Notes: generated by a model from the sequence alone, not told the origin. 64,000 bases of DNA from Blastobasis lacticolella (GCA_905147135.1 LR990044.1:10606122-10670121), one strand, 5' to 3'. Shown: positions 1 through 11,803, counted from the stretch's first letter. Made by a program: numbers and translations.

Positions 1-187
1 TTTCTGTGTATTTTTTTATTTTAACGGGCCACCACACACACACAACGTCCAGGACATCTGCAACCTAAGAGGAAAGACTTCACACACACATTAAAGATCC
101 TATTTTTGTAGTGTACAGTAGAATAAAGTGTTAAAGACAAAAAAATATATGAAACATCGTATACTCTAGGGGAACATCGATGGCAGC

Positions 188-455
188 GGTTGCGGGTTGC
201 GGGGGCGGGTGATTAGCGGGTCAGATACTTAAGTGAGAGGTACCGAGCTCGTGTTCCAAGTGTCGCCATATCATCCATATCCCGGTTATGTATCCTGAAT
301 GTGCAGGTTACATCACGATGTTTTCCTTCACACGTCGGTTACTATCGAACATTACATACCTCAGAAAAAATAATTGCATTGGAACATGGCGGTACTGTGG
401 ATCCAACACGGTACCTCTTGCTTGCGACTCTTACCCCTTAACAGGACACTGACGG
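188..455 (-). repeat. diverged tRNA-derived SINE
   Basis: Read on the minus strand, this follows the order of the better-preserved SINE at 28409-28772: a tRNA-like head with a degenerate B box, then a body with the ACATCGTGATG-type block and a region related to GAATGTGCAGG. It is strongly diverged and both ends are uncertain, so this is an old copy. Nothing else recognisable was seen in the first 190 bases. Confidence 0.5.
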
Positions 456-1629
456 TCTTAAGTAATCGCCAGTTCATTTGTCAATAAAACTTAAAAGCCA
501 TGATCTTTACATCTTTCTCATAGACCTCGAACTGGAAAATTGAGATACTTAAAACGTTAGGTAGGATTAGCGTTTAGTAGAATAGAGGAAACAGGCAAAA
601 TTCTTTCTCAAATCGCTCCCCTATAAATGACGGCCATTTAAAGGCGTTACTTAGGGAGCCCCTAAAATACTTTCTTGCTCACCACTCAACTCGTCAAAGT
701 CGACTGCGATTATTCCAAGTTTCCCTCATGACGGATTTCTCGAAATGCTGGCTATATTGCTTTTCCCATTCGGCTGGAGCGATAACTTTTTAACCCTAGT
801 TGACGCAGGGTGAATAACACCCGTTGACAGTTGAAAGGGCGGACTGGAAACTTTGCTCCCCTATCGCTTATTGACCTCTTACCCCACGCTCAAATGCATT
901 TTCTGCCTGTACTTAGATATGGGCTGAAAGATATCGGAGCGGTGGTTTCGATGGGGCTCGGAATAGCTTTAAGAATTTACGTTTGCAGTTTGGCGATGGA
1001 GTCGTTACGAAGTAAACATACTTGCTTTACTTATTTTGCTTCATTTATTTACAGGAAAATAGTTTACAAATATCATTCATTTTTTAATACTTTTTGAATA
1101 GATACATAGACTGACCTAGCTGTATAATTTAGAAACGTGAAATTTCAGTATGGGTTTCTTGGAACCCTTATCTAGTATTCGTATAACCAAAACCAGATAT
1201 AATTTTATTTTCTTTGATTATTGCGCATTTTGGCGTTTTCAAATCAAATAAACACCATTAATACGAACATATAGTAAGCTAAAATTCGTATAAAAGAATG
1301 TTGTCTAAATTGTTTAGATTTCCTATAGTTCACGACTAAAGGTAAAATATACATTAGCATAGGTCGTAAATCGCTTTTAAATACAGATAACCACTAGATA
1401 ACATTCAACTTTATGGCAGCACATACAAACGCAGATCAGCCACGGCGCGTCGCGCAAAAACAAATGACAGGCGAAGGCTGCATGAAGTTTATCCTTCTGC
1501 CTACTTGCTTAGCTATCTCGATGGGTTTTTTCTGGATTATCTTTAATACACAGACACGGCTATTTTACGTTGTGATAAAATAAAAAAACAATACAAAAAT
1601 ATAAAATACAAATGCTATTACACACAACG
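456..1629. other. no gene recognised
   Basis: AT-rich, mostly unique-looking DNA. Short open frames exist, such as an 88-codon one at 831-1097 and a 39-codon hydrophobic one at 1464-1583. They show no family motif or splice context that would support them. Homology to the second transporter copy begins near 1630. Confidence 0.5.
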
Positions 1630-1789
1630 GTATAACGCATTTCTAATATCTTCATGTTAAGTAAGGGAAACCCGTGCGCCCCTTCTCAATTTCTCGAAAT
1701 ACCTCGCCGTGTTAAGCACATGTACTAAACGTATGCAGGCACGTTTCAGACAAGGTGCAACAGTGAATGCGGCCTCTTGACCCATTTCG

Positions 1790-2160
1790 GGTGTCACTAG
1801 GGATGCCAAAAAACTTCGAGAAGAATATAGGAAACATCCATTTAGGGTATGAAGAAAATAGTATCCATATAAAAATATCAATTACATTTATTTATAATTT
1901 TTAAGCTGACTTTTTACAATTTGTATAGCATCCTTGTCAAAGATTCCTTCGCTATTCTACTGGACACGCCTAATAAAAACGTTTATTTTATTTATGGAAA
2001 AAGTGTATTTCTTTACCAATAGCTTTTATTGTACCCGAAGATAGTGTTGCCGCTGTATTGCTAAAATGTAGTAATTTGGCTACTATATGTTTTTCCAACA
2101 GTAAGTATATAGTATCTTGACCAAAAACTTAGTAGTAGATTTGGCAACCTTAGGTGTCAC
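1790..2160. mobile_element. hAT-like MITE in the 3' flank of transporter copy 1
   Basis: A 355-bp insertion (1798-2152) is bounded by a perfect 8-bp direct repeat, ggtgtcac (1790-1797 and 2153-2160). Its ends are imperfect inverted repeats: TAGGGATGCCAAA on the left, and TAAGGTTGCCAAA as the reverse complement of the right end. An 8-bp duplication with this kind of terminus is what hAT elements leave. The paralogous flank near 11.6 kb reads straight through with a single ggtgtcac, giving the empty site. No transposase frame is present, so it is non-autonomous. Confidence 0.8.
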
Positions 2161-2364
2161 CACTCCGCTTTCTGAATTCTGTAGACGTTGGCACAGAACG
2201 GTGGCATATGTCACAGTTACGAACACAAAACGTCGTACCACTCGCATCACGTTCTGAAATTCTGTTCAATATCAATAAAGGAATTGTTGCAACGAGTACA
2301 GGTCACGATCACTGCACTCTTGTTTTACAGCTTGTGTATTTCTTTCTGCTAATGTTTCGTAATT

Positions 2365-5300
2365 CTAACTCTTTTCGGGGTTCAAATGTACTTCTACCTC
2401 ATCTATCGCTAAACCTTTTCCCTTCATTTCATCTTCGATTTGCTGCAACGTCTTACCTCTCGTTTCTGGCAAGAGGAACCATATCACACACAAACTGTAT
2501 GTTAGTATTCCAGCATATAACAAATACGTTCCGTGGAAACCAATAGAATCGCACAGGCCCGGAAAAGTCTTTAAAATAAAAGAGATTGCTATTAAATCAG
2601 GCACGACACTTAAGCTCATTCCTATACTTCTATATGCCAAAGGAAACACTTCTCCGGCTATAATATTGGGTAAAGGGTTCATGCCCATGGCTATCGTTAT
2701 AGTTTGAAGGCTTAACAGTATTACGGGCAACCATAATCCACCATATGAAATAATGCCGTGAGTTTTTCCGTAACTATATCCAGCAAGGGCCAGATGAGCT
2801 ATGACACATAAACTGCCCGTGCTAAACATTACTACTCTCCTTCTAAATCTTCTGATGAAATAAATAGCAATGGCGTTAAATAACATACGTTGGAAATCAA
2901 AGAATAGCATCCAGAAGAATGCGTTCACTTGGGTACCCATAATTTTAGTAACTATCAGTGTCGAGTAAACAGGAAAAGTCATTCCTCCGGCAACTCTGTC
3001 TAACGAAAACGTGTGCATCATTAAAATTACTGGCTTGACAAATTCCTTCTTTCTTAGAACTTGTGTGATTTGTCGAAAGCGGCTAGTAGATCTGATTTGT
3101 TCAGATTTCTCCAGTATTTGAGCTTTAATCATGTGGTCCAATTCCTCTTCTTCGTCGCAGCCTCTTAGCCAACGAAAAACTTCACTACACTTCTCATATT
3201 TCCCTTTTGCTGCCAAGAAACTGGGTGATTCGGGGCAATAAACAATCAAAATTAAACATGTAAACGGAAAGAATGCACATACTAATGCTGTCCTTTGCCA
3301 GCTCATTACCGATCCTAAAAGATGAACAAAGAACAGTCCAAAGGCCACCCCAAGAGCCATGGTAGCCAAAAACGCTCCTCGATTCTTGGGGCTCGTGTAT
3401 TCTCCTAAAATGGTTGACCTTAATGGCAGGCACATACCAAATGATAAGCCATGTATTAACCTTCCAAGTAACAAAATCTGCAACAATAAAATTTTAATAA
3501 AATCGTAAGTAATAGTAATAAGTCATCAAGAACTATTACTGCAATTTATGATAAAGTTGTTAAACTATCCAAGTCTGCCAATGTGCGATTTCATGCTCTA
3601 CTATGCAACAAAAGGCTCAAGTCATAATAGCATGGCGGGTTCGGACCAGAATCAGATGCAGTATGTAAACGCATTAACCATTTCGACTTCTTTTTATTCT
3701 ACGCAGTAACGTCGCCCATAACATCTACGATTCGTGCATTAAGATTGCAGGCAACAAATATGCAGAACCGCAGGTGCGTTATCACTGTGATGACTAAGAT
3801 GAAATGCCTCTTACCCCTGGCTACCTTATCCTTCACACCGGAACATAACAATTCAAGCGTTATTGCTTGGCGGCAGAAGTAGATAAGGCGGTGGTACCCA
3901 CCCCGGCGGACTCCTCAGGCTTGACAAATAAGGCAGAACAGTGAAACATTACTTACTTCAAAGTTAGTCGCAGAAACTATACAGATCCATCCTATGAGAA
4001 CTGGCAGTGTAACGATGAAGTGAGCTATTTTCCGTCCAAAGCGGTCCATAATGGGTGGTGACATAAAGTTTCCGAAAATAACAGTGAGCGACATCGCAGC
4101 AGCTGAAATTAAAAATGTTTGATACTGTTACTTTAATCATCGATTAACATTTTTTTACTGGCAATTATTCAGGGAAGAACCAAACAGAGATTTAAGTCTC
4201 GACCATGTTCTTGAACAACTCTGACAGAGTGGAGGAAGATTTGTATGTGTACAATGCGACCGATAATGCTATATTTCCTATTTTGACTCTTGGACAGATA
4301 AGTTGGTGCCACTGTAAGGTAGCTGCTGCTCAGTCACATGTCTTCTTCAAGAAGATTGCCGAAGCCTATATGTATGCAACTTCGAAATTCTCAATAGAGA
4401 CATAATTTTTTGAAGATACATACATCGACATGATGACCATTCTTAGGGTATAGTAAGTAATTCGTTCTGTATACTTCGAACATCACTATTTTGAACTTCA
4501 AGATACAGTATTACCTACACTTCAGCCGTCATTAAGACGTCCACTGTAGGACATAGGCGTCCTTGCATGCCTTTCACGCCGATCATTTTTATGCCTCTTG
4601 CATCCATCGGCTCTCTACGAGCTTTACACGGTCGTTTTCCTCGGGAACTCATCCGCTCTATCGGCCATCAGTTCTGTGAGCCATGTGGCCAATAGAAAAT
4701 GTTTTTTATAATGTTGATGATGAAGATCGTTCATTTACCTCCATTCAAATTTTGATGATGGATATTGTACATCATATATTTTTAGAATTAATATTTGAAC
4801 GACTTACCCAGCCATGATGATTGGTCTTTGGCTTCGTCAAGTACGATGGCAGACCCTGGCTCGCTCAGCTGTGGTAAGAGCACGCCTGGAAAGCCTACTG
4901 CACAGGTGAATCCGATCATATTGAGACTAACCGAACCCGTCACAAAACACTAAAAAATAACAAAATTTAATGCAAACTATGAAAATACTGAAGAAAATAT
5001 AAAAGATGGTGTTATACTTATGCCCGGTTGTAGGTACTAGGAATCCCACTGCATTAGAAATCAACCCATGGAAATAAATAAATGTGAATATGACATTGCA
5101 GATTAAATTGAGGGCGTAACCCCCAGAAATATGAGAAAAACAGATGTCTAGACCTGCCAATATTGGTACAGAAATCCCGCGGGCGGCCTTGGAAGCGACG
5201 GATTGACATCACCGAATCGGATTCAAAAGTCAACGACGGGAGGATGCTGAAGGCCGGGCAAAGTGAAGGAAGTAACATAGGAAAGCATGGCATAAGATAA

Positions 5301-5386
5301 ACGCTAAGATTATGATTATGACCACGTTACTAAAACCAACAGCAACTTACCTGTTTCAAAAACGGCGACACCTTACTTTTAGACAT
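2365..5386 (-). CDS. MFS sugar transporter, Tret1-like (tandem copy 1)
   Basis: Predicted 12-helix plasma-membrane sugar porter of the SLC2/Tret1 (facilitated trehalose or hexose transporter) group; the substrate cannot be told from sequence. Exons on the minus strand are 5386-5351, 4949-4808, 4102-3957 and 3477-2365, all with GT-AG junctions. The frame stays open across them and gives 478 residues, typical for the family. The ATG at 5386 opens MSKSKVSPFLKQ. Visible sugar-porter motifs are DRFGRK (79-84), GRL-x3-G (113-118), EYTSPKNRG (134-142), PESP (190-193), RRFRRR (317-322), EVFPLAYRSIG (384-394) and PETRG (445-449). The C-terminal domain starts in the last exon. Introns 1 and 2 carry LINE scraps, and intron 3 carries a repeat fragment near 3775-3915. 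A close paralogue lies 9 kb away on the same strand. No break was found, so it is probably functional. Confidence 0.9.
4525..4690 (-). mobile_element. RTE LINE 3'-end fragment in transporter intron 2
   Basis: On the minus strand this resembles the last part of the RTE element at 18142-21322: the region encoding the RRTDGRW-like segment, followed by the segment that reads as an 'x-cccactg-tgggcata' tail. It is diverged and truncated, and lies inside the intron between coding exons 2 and 3 of transporter copy 1. Confidence 0.5.
5163..5325 (+). mobile_element. LINE C-terminal and 3'-tail fragment in transporter intron 1
   Basis: Plus-strand remnant of a LINE whose C-terminus reads RPWKRRID-like, then D-x3-ESD, followed by an AKW-like tail and a terminal GATTATGATTATGA stretch. 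Related fragments occur at 9181, 11151, 21846, 59582 and 61138. It lies in the first intron of transporter copy 1. Confidence 0.5.
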
Positions 5387-6007
5387 AATGTTTTAATAAT
5401 TTAAACAATCGTTATAAAATAGAATTTACAGACAGGTTTCTATTAGTTACTAGTTACACTGACACTGCTTATGCACTGATACAACATCGGGCTCGTCTAA
5501 TCCAAAATAAACGAGTAGGCACATTCGATTTTTATCAGATGAGATAACGACGACGATAAAAATATAACCTTTAAAAAATTAAATAGAGGAAGCGTAATCG
5601 ATATGACAAGAAAAATATAACAACAAGACAGAACAAAGTAGGTATGTTTTGTAGCAATCGAACTAAACTGGGTGCAATTTGCAATTTTCGAAAATAAATG
5701 CCAACTTATCAATATTCGCCCGACTTTGTTACCGATACCGAGAGTAAAGGTGAAACAAATTATTGTAACGTCTTCCAAATTACACACACATGCATAATGT
5801 TAAATATAACTTATTAGCACTCCCAGTTGCGTTTACATAGTTATATACATACAGGTGTACCTAATAAAAATGTAATTGAAGTACATATTTTGCACGGTTG
5901 TTGAATGAAATGGAATAAATTTTATGAGTTAAGTATAGGATGCATCGCACATATTCATGTGGCATATTTGGTAGACTGTCCCACATTTCACTTTAGGTAC
6001 TTTGCGA
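5387..6007. other. 5' flank of transporter copy 1
   Basis: Immediately upstream of the start codon and alignable by eye with 14366-14990 upstream of copy 2. Shared blocks include a stretch around 5625-5640 reading gacagaacaaagta in both. This is where a promoter should lie, but no confident TATA box or initiator was identified. Homology continues in patches to about 6340. Confidence 0.5.
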
Positions 6008-6195
6008 ACATGCTTATAATACACAAGTGGACCCGACGCGACTTTACCCCTACCTACCCTTTTTCTTGTAAACCTTCCTCTTTAATCAACCTCTATCTAT
6101 TGTTGAAAACCGCAATAAAATCCATTGCGTAGTTTAAAAGATCTAAGTGTACATAGGGACAGACGGCAGACTTTGTTTTATACTATATATAGATG
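6008..6195 (+). repeat. dispersed repeat, copy 1 of 3
   Basis: About 190 bp also found at 33045-33260 and 45355-45565. Shared blocks include a gtggaccc start, a middle ctctatctattg block, a taaaagatctaag block and an end reading gacagacggc then tttatactat. No inverted ends or coding capacity were seen. It is a lepidopteran dispersed repeat of uncertain class. Confidence 0.6.
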
Positions 6196-6635
6196 CAGTC
6201 TACATGCATATTTTACAACCTATGCAGTTAACGATGTACTTACACCAGATGCTTTATCTATAATTAAATACGATAACAGGTGACATTAGACAGAAGATAA
6301 CGTCGACTTTACATTGACTTCACAACCACAGTCGGTACAGCGGACCATACAAATTATAAAAAATGTGAGTGGGAGTACAACTATTAACAATCTATTTAAC
6401 ACAACAAAATCGCGTCAGCACTGAATATTTCGAATCACTGGCCACCGTTGCCGTGGCCGACTACTGGGCAAGCCATATCTAGTTAATAAATAAATAAATA
6501 GGGTTTTCGAAAAATAACTTGACAAAGAAGACTGAATATTTCATTTAATTTTTACTCTTTTGGCCAAATTGTTACCTGTAACATTTTAGTACATTTTGTA
6601 CAGTATTCTTTTTTACTTTACTGTACAGTATTTAC

Positions 6636-8117
6636 ATTTTTTTTATACCACTAAGGTGGCAAACAAGCTTGCGGCCTGCCTAATGCTAAGAAGTCACCGC
6701 AGCCTATGGGACGTTTGCAATACCAGGGGCATCACCCACGCGTTGCCGACCCCGTAAAAACCTTTAAACCCCTTTCTTGAAGAACTCCATGTTGTACTCT
6801 CCAGGGAAAACCTCTCCAGGTAGTTCATTCCACAACCTTAGTGTGCGTGGGAGAAAGTTCCTTTGGAACCGCACAGTTTGCGACCAATTTGGCTCTAAGG
6901 TGTGAGGATGAACTCCCTGTCGATGGCGAGCGGTGCAATGTTAGAATGTAGCTGTAGGCATCATGTCAAACAGTTCTTCAGAACAAACTCCGTTGTACAA
7001 GCGGTAGAACACACAAAGGGAGGCGAAACTCAGCGGCTCAATACAACTTGTGAGCATAGTATCATCGACAATTCTGACAGCGCGCCCAAGCTGATATGCC
7101 GGTACCCCGCCCATAGATGAGAGCAATACTCTAGATGGGGTCTGACTTGAGCCTTGTAAAGGAGAAGCCGTTGCCCCGGTGTAAAGTATTGCTTTGATCT
7201 GTTAAGCACACCCAGCTTTTTAGATGCGAGCTTGACCTTTTCTTCCAAATGACTGTGAAACTGCGTCACCGGAGATGCCGCCACCTAGGATATGTATGCT
7301 CTTAGAGATGGTAAGCGGTGTATCCTGGAACTGAGGAGCTACAACGAATGGAGATTTCTTGGCGGTGAACGCGCATACTTGTCTTAGTGGGGTTGAATTG
7401 GACTAGATTTAGTCGTCCCCAATCGGAGATTCTAGATAAAGTACTCTCGATTTTAGACACAAGTACTTCGCGACTTTCCTCCACTATGGCACGAGGGATA
7501 TTTGCACGACCCGTATAAAAGGCGTCTCCAGTACTGTCATCCGCATAGCAATGAATGCCGCCAATGGACAGCATATCATTGATATGAAGGAGGAACAGAA
7601 TTGGAGACAGCACCGAGCCTTGCGGGACACCAGCATTAATGTCCAAGCTATCGGAGCAACAGCCGTCAACTACGGCTTTGATGCATCTGCTGGACAAAAA
7701 GCTAGTAACCCACTTGCACAATCCCTTGGGAAGCCCGTATGATGGTAACTTCTACAAAAGACACCTATGCACCGATCGAATGCCTTCGCTATATCTAAGC
7801 CAACAGCCAGTGCCTCACCTTGACTCTCAACAGCTAAAGCCCAACGGTGTGTTAGGTACACTAGAAGATCACCCGTTGAGCGACAATGTCGGAACCCATA
7901 TTGACGGTCGCTCGAGAGATCGTGTTCTTCTAGGTAACCAAGGAGCTGTGCGTTTATAACTAGCTCTATCACTTTAGAGAGAAGAGAGGTAATAGCGATA
8001 GGCCTGTAATTCGATGAGTCTGATCTGTCGCCTTTTTTGGGCACAGGGTGCACGTGGGCAGTCTTCCATGAAGACGGGACTATCCCAGTGCAGTATGAGA
8101 GTGCAAAGAGGCGCGTT
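6636..8117 (-). mobile_element. 5'-truncated jockey/CR1-like LINE
   Basis: Minus-strand LINE ending at an A-rich tail near 6636. It encodes reverse transcriptase from the finger region on: HPVPKKGD, SNYRPIAITSLLSKV, QYGFRH, LDIAKAFDR, GVPQGSVLSPILF and an intact YADD (7536-7547). It then runs into the C-terminal KKLGVLNRSK and YCSHLWAG segments. The endonuclease and the 5' part are missing. At least three frame breaks (around 7670, 7380 and 7290) mean it cannot make a working protein. It is the same family as the plus-strand element at 56569-59575. Its 3' untranslated tail recurs at 38015 and 42878. Confidence 0.85.
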
Positions 8118-8285
8118 AGTACCTAATACATATACATATGCCTAAATCTCGCTTGACCATTGGGCTGTGTAAGTAGGCTATGTAAGTAATACACAATGTG
8201 TGTATAGATATTGAGTTTGTTAAAACATTCAGTGGTCAATAGGCCACTGATGAATTTTAATTTCTGTTCCGTGTGACATATATAT

Positions 8286-8455
8286 ATTTTTTCTTGCCAG
8301 GCATTTGACCGCCATCTCACCTAGTGGTAAGTGACCATGTGGTCGATGATGGAGCATACGTGTCTAAGAATAGCCTACTTCACTTAGCCTTGAAGGCGAC
8401 TAGATTATAACACACTCGCAGGTGACCTATATTATTACCTAAATGTTATTTTATT
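8286..8455 (-). mobile_element. LINE 3'-end fragment
   Basis: Minus-strand tail sharing the 'aggcatttgaccgccatc' block, then 'ggtaagtgac', with the LINE at 55412-56375. It is severely 5'-truncated, keeping only the end of the coding region and the tail. Confidence 0.65.
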
Positions 8456-8827
8456 AAAATAAGAATTTCTATTTTAATTATTTTAATGTACTCATTATTT
8501 GAGTAAATCAATATTTCGAGTAATTGGCGAAGATGACTTACTGATTGTTTCTGTGTACTGTGGTTGACTACGAACAAGGACTAATAATAGGGACGCTTTT
8601 TACATGATAGGCTCAAAATAACCAATTATAAAAAAAGAAAAACAGTGTCTATATTCGCAATTTTTTCTATCTTTGGTTGCTCAAGTGCCATAATAAAACA
8701 TGCTAACATAACCACACTTTGTTTCACCACCACCGTCTCAGGGACCCAAGCCAATCTCACATTGTGCTCGTGATCCCACGTGGTACTGACAGACGGACTA
8801 GCGAGGCTCTGGCGAAACGGCGTTTTC
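8456..8827. other. no gene recognised
   Basis: AT-rich intergenic DNA in the first half. The second half around 8700-8820 is GC-richer but shows no motif I can name. Confidence 0.4.
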
Positions 8828-9180
8828 CTATCGCATTGTGAGGGTCCTGTGGTAGTCGTCGCACTTATGTGCGCTTAAAGCCAAAACACCGTATAAAATA
8901 TGACCAGTTCTAAAACAAAACCCTACCAAATAATACAAACAAACAAAACGGCTATAGGTCGACAAGTTAACTAGTATATCGCCTGAAGTAGGTGGCTGAA
9001 CTAGGCTCGAAAAATTTAGGGAACCTATAAGGCTCTGTAGTTCCTTTATACTCGCCCTTTTCCGAGATAGCACCTGATTTAGTATTTGTTTCAAGGTTGC
9101 CGACTTTTGAAGCGGTAAGCTTTTAATGTTTGTGAACGTATCAAATATTATGCCTGGGTACTGTACGGACATCTGAGATA
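8828..9180 (-). pseudogene. DIRS-like retroelement, reverse transcriptase/RNase H part
   Basis: A minus-strand frame reads YPGIIFDTFTN, then LPLQK, then LNQVLSRKRASIKELQSLIG and SLNF. This is the conserved connection between reverse transcriptase and RNase H in DIRS and DIRS-like (tyrosine-recombinase) retroelements, as I know that family. The central catalytic region that should precede it is absent. A reverse-oriented LINE scrap abuts it at 9181. Broken and inactive. Confidence 0.55.
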
Positions 9181-9445
9181 TGATGGCCTTCGATGGTATG
9201 GCCACGTCTTGCGCAGACCGGCAAAGTACGTGGGAAACATATGTCTGGCTATGCCACCCCTGCCAGGCACATGAAGGAGAGGTCGGCCCAAGAAGCGATG
9301 GCTTGACGTCGTTAAGAGTGATTCGTGCCAACAAGCTCACCACAAAGGATGCCGCAGACCAAGCGAAGTGGGCCAGGAAACGTAGAAAGGCCTACCTCGG
9401 GCCACGCATTGAAAACAAGACGATATGTAACGTTAGGAAACTGGG
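9181..9445 (+). mobile_element. LINE C-terminal fragment between two halves of a DIRS-like remnant
   Basis: Plus-strand scrap reading as RWYGHVLRRPAKYVG with frame slips, then RRGRPKKRWLDVV, KLTTKDAADQAKWARK and RRKA. This is the C-terminal tail of a LINE reverse transcriptase related to the pieces at 21846 and 61138. No stop-free frame spans it. It separates the two DIRS-like segments. Confidence 0.65.
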
Positions 9446-9915
9446 CTAGAGTTGCGCTCTCTGGCAAACCCATTTCCTTCATCTATAGGATGTGAGCATC
9501 CATCTCCTGGATATACAGGGTTTGTACTTATATCTATTCCCACCATAGTTACGTGTAGAGGTGGTTTTGCATAAAAGGGGATACGATAACCTTTCGATAT
9601 AATCTTTAAAATTGTGGGAGGTGCCTGTAGGCGTTCCCATGTGGCGTTAAAACTTTTGAGAGCTTGGAATTTTGTGTCAAAATTTCGGGAAGAGCCTTGC
9701 TTGGTATCTCTATTGAAGGTGTTATCTGCCCTTGGAGCTCTTGCACGAAAATTACCACCTTGCGCAGGCATTTTCATTATGTTCACAAAGCTTTGATTAG
9801 CAAATTTATACATGCCTTGCGCAGGCATAAAAGGATAGAAAGGCACACCATGCGCTGGCTGAATAAGATTACGACCCCCTGGGGGTACCGAGATGTTTTG
9901 CATACCCTGCGCGGG
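9446..9915 (-). pseudogene. DIRS-like retroelement, gag/RT junction part
   Basis: Minus-strand frame of about 155 codons. It carries repeated PAQG/PAHG segments (from repeats of the DNA motif tgcgcaagg), basic and glutamine/asparagine-rich sequence, and then a WERLQAPPTILKIISKGYRI segment followed by PF-x3-PPL. The last part matches the conserved start of the reverse transcriptase domain in DIRS-like elements. The catalytic palm domain that should follow is missing. The repeated motif continues just outside the frame, to about 9960. Confidence 0.55.
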
Positions 9916-10960
9916 TAGCTAGTAGTCTAGGTGGCTTTGTATTGGCTTGCGCAGGCAAAGCCACCCTCCGGATCTATTGAAGCATCCTTTCCGTAGCTTT
10001 TACAGATTTCATGTGCACTATAGTGCAATTATCGCAAAAGATCAGACAGCAGTTCTGAATCACCCGAGCTTTGTCGCTGTTATGTGACACCCTACACACA
10101 GGAGTTTAGGTAAAGGTACGATTTAGCGAAATTTCGATACCGAAAATGTGCGATTTTTTCTGGTCGCGTGGCTTTATCCAGTAAACCAATGAGAAACATT
10201 TTTCCGGTACGTCTTAGTATATCAAGGAAATATATTTACACTGATGGTTACATACACGTTTCTTAAAACTTTATCGAAAACTTCTCTTTGCTTAACCGTT
10301 ATTACTTACCATCGCGAACATTTCAGCTGCACTGTAATTGCTTTTCAAAGCATGTACAACAAAATATTACAAAATCTTGAAGCATAGTTAGGCTACGATT
10401 TGCTATCCTCTCGTCAGATACTCCCGAGATGGTATTGATACTTAGATTTTCAAATAGTTGTACTGAGTTCGACAGGCCACAGTGCATCTGAATCAACACA
10501 AACATTTGGCGCAGACGTCTTGGGTTAGGTATCACTTATTTATTCAGGATCACTTATATATATCAGGTGCTTTGTTCTGCAGACCGCGTACATCTGTTTT
10601 TAATAACGCAAATGAATGAGGTAACGTAGCGTACAAATTGGTTGCACCAAAATTGCTGTTCATGTACAAATTGAGTTTTGCACATTTAAAAATCTCTTCT
10701 CAGAAGAATCTTTTTAGTTTCTAGGTTTTTATGTATGTAGGCATGTAAAATCTCTTTGTTTCATTAGTGATTGATAAATTCATTCCTACTTATTTCTTTT
10801 AAATTGTGTTCTATGCAATGTGTAATAGAAAAATATTTGCTGAACTCTCTAGCATTTATAAATGTGATCATCATCATCATCATCTTGGCAAATTAAATCA
10901 ACCCAACTTAGTGGACCACAACTCAAATTATATTAAAGGGTTTATGCACTAATTATATAA
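9916..10960. other. no gene recognised
   Basis: AT-rich DNA. It may include older DIRS-like sequence upstream of the preceding fragment, but no motif supports that. A short CAT trinucleotide run lies at about 10867-10884. Confidence 0.35.
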
Positions 10961-11350
10961 TTGCAATTTTCCCAGGGATCACAAATTTTTTAGAAAATAA
11001 AATATAACCTATGTTACTCGCTTATAAGGTAGCTTTTTTTTATTGGTGAAAAAATTTAAAATCGGTTAAGTAGTTTTTGAGTTTATCCATTACAAACAAA
11101 TAAACATACAAACAATCAAATCGACAAACAATCAAATCTTTCCTCTTTATAATCGTCATCATCATCGTCCTAGCGCTTATCCCGACCTCTGCCAGGGTCC
11201 GCTTTCCTACTCATACTTCTCCACTTCGCCCGATCTTTTCAGCATACTCGTGTCGTTAGTCGTTGGCTCTCGCATACGACTCAGCGATGTCAATACATCG
11301 CTTCTTGGGTCGCCCACGGGGCATCTTTCCTCTTTATTATATTATTAGTA
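10961..11350 (+). repeat. dispersed AT-rich repeat split by a LINE tail
   Basis: Shares the blocks 'aatataacctatgtta', 'ggtgaaa', 'aaatcggt' and the 3' block 'tttcctctttataat' with repeats at 17810, 32470 and 40550. The 3' end is interrupted by the LINE tail at 11151-11322. The piece after it (11323-11350) resumes the terminal 'ctttattatattattagta' block. Confidence 0.7.
11136..11337 (-). mobile_element. LINE 3'-tail insertion with 15-bp target duplication
   Basis: The perfect direct repeat atctttcctctttat occurs at 11136-11150 and 11323-11337. Between them lie 172 bp that read on the minus strand as the end of a LINE: codons for a GRPKKRCID-like segment, then a tail of GGGATAAGCGCTAGGACGAT and short GATGAT repeats. 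The same tail is at 61375-61395. The insertion is severely 5'-truncated and its target was the end of a dispersed repeat. Confidence 0.85.
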
Positions 11351-11803
11351 TGTTAGATATCAGGGCAATGAAAATATCGTTAAGGCCCGATTTTTTTAGG
11401 CACATAGATTAACTAGATTTTTTTGTTAATTTATTCATATCTTTTTATTTAAATACTTAAAAAATTACTATGTCAATATTAATAGCCAAACCATACCATA
11501 CAACGCGCCATTCGTAATTACTCTGAAATATCTCGCCGCCTTAAGTACATGTACAGGCTAGATATGCACATTTCAGATAAGGTGCAACAGTGAATTCACC
11601 CTCTTAACCCATTTCGGGTGTCACCTCTCCGCTCTGTGAATTCTGTAGACGGTGGCACAGTACGGTACACAGTTACAGATACAAAACGCCATATCGCTCG
11701 CCAATTTCAGATTTCGCTATCGTTCTGAAATTCTATATCAGCTGATATTGATAAAGGAAATGTTTGCAACGATCACGGTTTTACAGCTTGTGTGCTCGTG
11801 ATT

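Noticed and set aside
831..1097. 88-codon open frame
   Set aside because: No motif, no splice context, no match in the paralogous flank.
1464..1583. 39-codon hydrophobic frame (MTGEGCMKFILLPTCLAISM...)
   Set aside because: Too short and unsupported; no processing site or neighbouring exon.
10867..10884. CAT repeat run read as an RTE 3' end
   Set aside because: The neighbouring sequence does not match any LINE tail; probably a simple microsatellite.
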